Shown one piece after another: positions 57,754 to 64,000 of a DNA stretch of 64,000 bases; position 1 is the first letter of the stretch, and each line of letters opens with the position of its first letter. The notes beneath the pieces are model-generated. The model was given only the letters and a program-made list of their open reading frames with translations. It was not told the origin of the DNA and made no database searches. The stretch spans positions 2,604,001 to 2,668,000 of the forward strand of contig OX337237.1 of assembly GCA_946965045.2 (NCBI GenBank), in the 5' to 3' direction. The stretch is from Epithemia pelagica (Eukaryota; Bacillariophyta; Bacillariophyceae; Surirellales; Surirellaceae). Position numbers and translations under genes: made by a program.

Positions 57754-58205
57754 GTACTATTTCCTCCTCATGCGGGACAAACGTTTCGCCAGTGTGCTTG
57801 AATGCCCAAGCTCGACTCCTTTTCTTCACACAATCATCATCACTCTAAACTATACTTTACACTTACACCAAAACTCTGGGGGGGGGGGGGTTGTGGCCCC
57901 CCACCGAGGGAAGGTTCTAGAATCGCTCCATGGCTCATAGGCTCCGAAACCCATGTGACCATGTCTATTGTGGACGAGTGTGCTTCAAGACATGAGAGTC
58001 CGAATGCCAGATTCCGCCCTGTAGGGACAGAACCGAACCACCCTGAAATATCTTCACAAGTGATTTGCCATCAGAACATGAGGCTGCCAACCCCAAATTC
58101 CAATGTCTGGTCGGTCTCATGCTATCCACAGGCAAGCTGACAATAGCAAGCGATCAGGACAGCCATGTAAGGTTAACCCACAACATGACTTGTCGTGACT
58201 CCCCC
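57753..58205 (+). repeat. Long direct repeat, copy B
   Basis: Partner of 57089-57540. Contains a G12 run near 57878-57890. Confidence 0.9.
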
Positions 58206-58521
58206 CTGTTCGGTCTTTCGTGCATCTTCATTTTTTCACTGCATCATTCCTTTTCCTGTTCAGCCAATGTACTTGTACCGCTGCTATGACAGCAGGTTGC
58301 CGGTATAAAGATCCGTGTGATCAGTTTGAAGTTCCTCAACATTGTTCACGCACCATGAGGAGACTATCCAAACCATCTTCACTGGCTTCCAAAGTATACC
58401 ATCCTCTAACAAAGTGTCCTTCTCCTGCCATCCGCTCTGAACTGACCTGATTCCTCTTTCCTGTACTCAAGACTTGAAACCAGACCACATGCTGTACCTT
58501 CAACCATTCTCCAATTTTCAA

Positions 58522-59010
58522 TGTGCCGATGTCGCAACAGCCCTAAATTAGGGATAGTTTCAATCATAGTACCCATGTGTGCAGTGTACTCTTGAAACTA
58601 TGGGGCTGCCACCAGCACTTCTCCTCGTCCATCCAAACCACCATGATTGTCATCTTGAGACCAACAAGAGCCATCATTCTTCAACTTTCCATGAGCCGAT
58701 GTCGCAACAGCCCTAGATTAGGGATAGTTTCAATCATTGTAACCAAATGCGCCGTGTACTCTTGAAACTATGGGGCTGCCACCAGCACTTCTCCTCGTCC
58801 ATCCAAACCACCATGTTGTCATCTTGAGTCCAACAAGAGCCCTTCCTTCCATCATTCTTCAACTTTCCATGAGCTGATGTCGCGACAGCCCTAGATTAGG
58901 GATAGTCTCAATCATCGTAACCACTTGTGCAGTGTACTCTTGAAACTATAGAATTGCCACCAGCACTTCTCCATATCCATTCAAACCACTCCGGTTCTTG
59001 CCTTGTATCC
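58522..59010 (+). repeat. Tandem repeat, about three units of roughly 170-180 bp
   Basis: Each unit carries GATGTCGCAACAGCCCTA, GATTAGGGATAGTTTCAATC, TGTACTCTTGAAACTATGGG and CACCAGCACTTCTCC. Units begin near 58522, 58692 and 58872; the third is the most diverged and incomplete. Confidence 0.85.
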
Positions 59011-59579
59011 ATAAAAGGTCTGCTTGAAAATCCCCTTTTCATTCGGCTCCTGGGCAACCCTTCGCCACATACCTTCAAATACAGAAGGGTACAAGAGTCA
59101 GGCAGCCAGAAACTGTGACTTCCCGAAGCAATTTCCCTGCAGGGTTGCACAAGATCCTTGTTCCAACGTGGTGTACCATCCAACCAGACCGATTCCAACA
59201 ATTCCAGAAACCCACACTAGTATGGGGACAGCAATCCCCCAGGCATGGGCATGCCCTTCCACAAATAGGCCCAAAGCATTAGGCAACGCATTGCAAAGGG
59301 TCACTTGCAAGCATCCCCTGCTGAATTATGGACCCTTCAGCATCAAGGATGTTGCAGCAGTGTCAATCAAAAGACCTCGCGATACGCCGACAACTTTAGC
59401 CATCCGAATGACCGGCCCAATAGGAGGGCTACACAGAAAGGATGACGGCGCACACCCCCACCGGTCAATACACAGCAACGCCCCGTTGGCCCCACAGAAA
59501 GGGAGGGATCGGAGGCCCAGCCCTTACAAACAGAAGGTGGGTGGCACACCAACGGGGCGCAAAAAGAAGAAAGGAAAAG

Positions 59580-59773
59580 AAGCGGAACCACTGTCCATGG
59601 ACGGATCAGGAACTGGTCCAATGGTGGCTTCCTTTTCCAGCGGAACCACTGTCCATGGACGGATCAGGAACTGGTCCAATGGTGGCTTCCTTAACTTCCC
59701 ACACGTGGACGAGAAGTTTGTGTCCTCTTCGTGCGTCCGGCGGTCCCTTCTTAACTTAGGAGTGCGATGCGGC
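59580..59773 (+). repeat. Rearranged copy of the 57556-57753 segment with a 59-bp tandem duplication
   Basis: The GCGGAACCACTGTCCATGGA block is present twice head to tail (59580 and 59639), then joins directly to the CCCACACGTGGACGAGAAGT block. Confidence 0.85.
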
Positions 59774-59779
59774 TCATGA

Positions 59780-60600
59780 ACTTTCGTCGTAAACTTATTC
59801 TGAAATCAAAATGGTTATAAATATTCAGACATGAATATTCTAAATCGTATGCCTTCCCTGTGACATAATTATTTCCACAACCTTCTTTGTTATTTAGAGA
59901 AGTGTCTGGGGGTCTGTGGGGGATACGGCGCGAAAAACTAATTAACATATTCATCCTTGTATATTGTATAAAATATGCTGGCGTGTGATTCACAGCTTGT
60001 CATTTTGCGTCTAGGACATTCAGTAGCAGTCGTGATCTTATACTTAAGCTCTACTTTTTGGAATTATTTCTAAGTTTTGCATTGGATTAAGTTTATGACA
60101 TACAGTAGAGGCCCAATATCTTAGTTTCTGACTTCTGACTTCTGACTTTAAGTCGACTTTTCTTTCTGAAAAAGTACAAAGTCAATTTGCAGAACTTTTG
60201 TGGCAGTTGAATTGTTCCTTTTTCAAGAATTTGTTGAGTTTGTGTGTTCCAAGATGGTCGGTCCCGCAACAGCTCATCTCTGCTGGAGTGCGCTGGAGAG
60301 GTCTCTGCTGGAACTAGGTATGCGCATCCGCTGGAGATAAGACTACCTGTGCTACCATGATGAAAATGCCTACCTAGCTAGGGGAGTACTCCTAGTAACT
60401 AGAGCACTTATCTTGGTGAGAGCTTTCCTTTCCAGTGGTGGAATAGTTGCTTGGTCTCAAGCAGAATCTTTTTGTTTTGTTGCCATGTCATTATTATCTC
60501 CTTAGCAGAACTCTCATTGAGAATTCAGAAGGGTAATAGGTAGTTGGGGTAAAAGGCTCGCTGAGCCGACAATCGAATCACCAACCGATACAACAATCCT
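59780..60600. other. A/T-richer stretch with no gene recognised
   Basis: Contains a TTCTGACTTCTGACTTCTGACTT triplet-like short repeat near 60125-60150. It may include the end of the copia 3' LTR that starts at 61257. Confidence 0.35.
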
Positions 60601-61257
60601 CCACGGGTCAGAGAAGAGTTGCAAGTCAAAGTCCGCCGTGGGTGGGGGCAGTCGGTCCACTGATAAGAGGTTAGTCTTAAGATGAGTGTTAAAATGGTGA
60701 TATTAATGATTGTGAGATGATTACTAACTAAGGTGGTTGATGGTGCCGAAGTCCTGGCTCTTGTATACGGCCATGGATCTGGTGTGATAGGTCCTCACTG
60801 GTTGGAGTAGACCGGCATTGGTGTATATTGAATGTATAGGGTGATGGATAACATGTATGGGATGCAACAGCTCTTGCTTTGTCGTGGTATAAGTCTTGTG
60901 CTGGGCGCGTTGCTGTTTGCATTCTTGGATTTGTGGGAACAGAGATATGGTCTCGCGTGATCGTGATTCGTGCTTTGATTACATAGACCGTTAGGTCGAA
61001 TCGTGGATGCGCGTACTCGGATAGTCAAGGCGCGCATTCGATGGTTTTGGGCGCGCACGTGTTGGGCCATAGTTAATATCCGAGCGGTCGCCGATAACAC
61101 GTGCAATGCGAGCATGCCATGGCCAAATTTATAGTTTCGCGAGCATGCCGACATTCCTTTCTCACTTTTAGGAAAATGTCATCGGATGCCATAAAATACT
61201 AGCATCATTCGATGAGTTGTAGGTTTCGCCACCTAGTTTTCGGTGAGAATCCTAACA
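60601..61257 (-). repeat. 3' LTR of the degraded copia element (outer end uncertain)
   Basis: On the minus strand, TGTTAGGATTCTCACCGAAA begins at 61257 and is immediately preceded by the purine tract TTGTGGGGAG, the standard polypurine-tract/LTR junction. The other end cannot be placed because the 5' LTR is outside the window; 60601 is a guess. Confidence 0.5.
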
Positions 61258-64000
61258 CTCCCCACAATTCGTCGAATGAGGATTGTTATTTTCCTTGTCA
61301 TGCTTCTGAACGTTTCCTCCCCAGAAGAATATGATCTTGAACATGGTCCATACTTTCGAGAATTTCCAATGCTTGTTGAGAATGTCTCCTGGATGTTCTC
61401 ATAGTCATCATTCTTGAGTTGGTAGGTCTTGTCGATGCCCTTTGAGCTATGCTCCCCAGGTGCCTTCTTCATCCAAACATTGGGATCTGCTTTAGTTGGT
61501 GACAAATCCATATCAATTGGGGTGTCAAAGAAACAGTCACGCCAACATGCTCCTGAAGATTTTAATCCCTTGGAGGCCTTGTGCGTAATCAAGATGTGAC
61601 CTGATTCCTTGAGTTCTTGTCTTGCAACTATCAAGATCTTCTCTCCAGATAAAGCTTCCAGGTCGTGTGCATTTCCAACTTTTGCTCCCCATATATCCAC
61701 ATCATTGAGAATCCCAAGACAGGTGGTTGTATGGAAGTTGTGAATGGAAGTAGTACACAAAAAGATTACCTCAACCGGTTCTTTGGTAAAAGCCTCGTCT
61801 GTGATGAGAAGTGCTGGGCGACTATCATCATGTTTTACAAGATGGATTCGAATCTTGTTCTTGTGATACTCTTCTGGTGATGCATTTATCATTTCCCTTC
61901 TTTTGAACTGAGCTTGAACGCAATCCTGGATTTTTGTGAGGGATTGGATCTGTGAAACCTGAAAGAGCTCAACTTCGGTAGTGTCGTGCCACTTTCTTTT
62001 ACCATGTTGCTTGTCTAACAAAACAACTAATTCTTCATTTGTCTTTGAAACTTGATAACCAAACTTGTACTTGATGGAACGACAGACTTGCTTGATTCTT
62101 GACTGCTGTTTGGCAGCTTGAACAAGGCATTTACTGGTCTTGACAAAATGCTTGAGATGTTTCCATCCAAGTTCATTCAATAGATCATGTTTCTTGGCAT
62201 AGGCATCATTTACCACGAGTGACGGAGGCTCATAGATCATCGCCCCAGTCTCCCAATCAACAAGTATATTACAGTGACTTCTTTTGTAGTCAGGATTGTT
62301 GCTAATACTTGACGGTTCTTGATCTGCAACAACGTCTCTGAACTGGAAAACGTCATCTTCAGTTGCCTAAGCTTGGTTGTCCTGTTTGATGTATTCCATA
62401 TGTTGACGGTATGAAATTATCTTGTCAATGTCGGAAATAGATTTGCAGAAAGTGTACTTGATATAGTCTTCTTGCTTGAGAGCATCTTGTTCTAAATCAA
62501 CGATGCATCTGATAAGACATGGTTGTGGTTGCTCCCCATTATATGGTTGTCGTTGCTCCCCATTTTCCTCTGGATCATAAACAAGGAAAGGTTGTCCAAT
62601 AGTGTTATCACATTTGATCATAGGCATTTGCGTGGATGGATCTTCACCTTTGCTACAAATGAAAATGGGTTTATTTGGAAGCGACTCCTCCCCTGAAGAG
62701 GTATCCACACAAAGGTTGCTGGGTGGCGTGGGTGCATCATGAAGAATGGCAGAGTAACAAAGGGTTTGAGTGTCCAGAGACAAAGTATCACCAATAGGAG
62801 GGGCAAAAACAAGCCAGTAGCCAAGTGTCGTGACAAAAGAGGGAGGGTAGGGACGGTAGGGACGGTGGGAGAGGGCATATGATTCGGTAAAGTAGGGGGC
62901 CTTGTTCCAGATAAGGAAGAAAAGAGGGTGGGTAATGCCGGGTGGGCGACCATTGAGGATCTCAAGAGGGATATGGCCCGAAATGGTCACGACGTATGTT
63001 GTCCTCTTAACGGTCTGATAACGGTTCTCAGCCATGTTCTGATCTTGGAGGTATGATTTGGAACAGTACTCTCCAAGTATGGGTGTGAAGAAGGAAGGTG
63101 TATCCGGTCCATGATCGTAAGGTAAATCCAAGAGAAGGTTGAGGTTACAGACAACACGATTGGTATATTTCCCAAACGCATCATTTGGATTACCATCATT
63201 TTCAACAGTCCTCAAAGAAGGTGCCGTATCTTGTATGGGATCAAGATGCCAATGATTAAAGCCAGTCATGTGATTGTCGCCGGAGAAAGTAGACATGCGA
63301 GAGAGCAGATGTCGAGATGTCTGAACTTTCTGTTTACGATTGTTGTTCTTGGGACAATCATTAGGGATGGATGTTGTCTTGGTATTGGATTCCAAATTAG
63401 CAAGATTAGATGTTGGATGATTGACAACAAGATTGGTCACAACTTGAGGAACCAACCGGGTAATCAGATCAAAGAAATTATCTTGATGGTCTTGGGAATC
63501 ATCTTGAATCATGTTGTCAATCCATGCACGACCAGGGTCGGGATCAGGTTCCGGATCAATGTCAAGAGTATGCGTCTGTTCCATGCATGCAGTTGTTGAT
63601 GACGCATTCTGGGTAGACTTGTTGTACGCAATGATTACTTGACGACTATTGTCGTTGAGTTTACTCCATAGATTTCTTGGAAGACTGATCTTTGGACGAA
63701 GCGAAGATGATTCCTTGGTCTTCACGTTAGTTCTCTTAATCATGCGGTGTTTTTCTTTGGGTGATAGATCTTTGATATCAAAATCTTGATCATAGTGAAA
63801 GTCGCATTGCTTGGTATGCTTAAGTCGGTTAGACTTTGGTGCTCGAGTTGCTTGGTCATGATCATATGCGGCATCAAGGAGAAGACGGAAATATGATTGA
63901 TAACAAAGTGTCTTTGCACCAGACAAGATGTTGACTTGTCGTAAATCAGGTACCTTTTCAACGGCTTTCATCAGGAAGGTCATCCTAGTGGAGTGGCCAG
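61233..64000 (-). pseudogene. Degraded Ty1/copia gag-pol, cut by the window end
   Basis: One reading frame runs from at least 63983 to 61233 with a single TAG at 62367-62369. Integrase-tail and reverse-transcriptase text is recognisable but eroded: QNMAENRYQTVKRTTYVVTI, LGYWLVFAPPIGDTLSLDTQ (integrase C-terminal region), NILVDWETGAMIYEP, LNDVDIWGAKVGNAHDLEAL (RT, where active copia reads ...WGADVGNAYL), GHILITHKASKGLKSSGACW and KADPNVWMKKAPG. The YxDD box and RNase H are missing, replaced by a short unrelated tail that runs into the LTR. It is therefore an internally deleted, inactive copy, not closely related to the 10.4-kb element. Confidence 0.75.

Overview
The window is eukaryotic nuclear DNA, most likely from a diatom, probably a pennate one; the species cannot be fixed from the sequence. 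The basis is threefold. A PSII assembly factor (HCF136/Ycf48) carries a diatom-style leader: signal peptide, an A-F cleavage motif, then a twin-arginine thylakoid signal. Copia elements with a DSHADT protease motif are present. Short GT-AG introns sit among Ser/Gln/Asn/Thr-rich proteins with mixed CAA/CAG, TCG/TCC and ACG/ACC codon runs. No bacterial operon features or CRISPR arrays were seen.

Layout. 0.1-9 kb: a five-exon prolyl-4-hydroxylase/ankyrin gene (-), a divergent riboflavin kinase (+), a retropepsin-like hypothetical gene (-), a tyrosyl-tRNA synthetase relic (+), and an ankyrin/membrane gene broken by a 55-bp tandem duplication. 8.8-10.4 kb: no gene recognised. 10.45-17.47 kb: a complete young Ty1/copia retrotransposon whose two 174-bp LTRs read as identical and whose gag and pol are separated by one in-frame UGA. 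18-31 kb: the conserved host block, with a START-domain protein (-), a signal-bearing beta-propeller-like protein with one in-frame TAG (+), HCF136 (-), a WD40 protein (+) and a TAZ zinc-finger protein (-). 31-35 kb: a minisatellite, a secreted/anchored HAF-repeat gene with three single-base frame breaks, and a WW-like single-pass membrane protein.

35.2-56.8 kb is the most unusual part. A roughly 6.4-kb module is present twice in tandem and is nearly identical. Each copy holds a small helical gene (+), a P-loop NTPase with a plastid-type leader and a possible C-terminal REase-fold domain (-), a PLD-like protein lacking the catalytic histidine (-), and a MITE with 47-bp inverted repeats. A diverged third copy of the small gene lies at 55.9-56.7 kb. 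Between the second and third copies sits a 7.6-kb DNA transposon (48078-55722) with imperfect inverted repeats of about 90-100 bp flanked by a direct repeat. It encodes a RecQ-like SF2 helicase on one strand. On the other strand lie two large ORFs that overlap at a run of twelve C and would fuse by a +1 shift. I regard this transposon as the best candidate for an undescribed system.

57-64 kb: direct and tandem non-coding repeats, then a decayed copia element on the minus strand, entered from its 3' LTR and cut by the window edge.

The host genes do not form a pathway. The genome-dynamics story is local: tandem duplication, patchy sequence replacement between copies, transposon insertion into the array, and recent copia activity. 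Several breaks are single-base indels in homopolymers, so assembly error is a real alternative for those loci.
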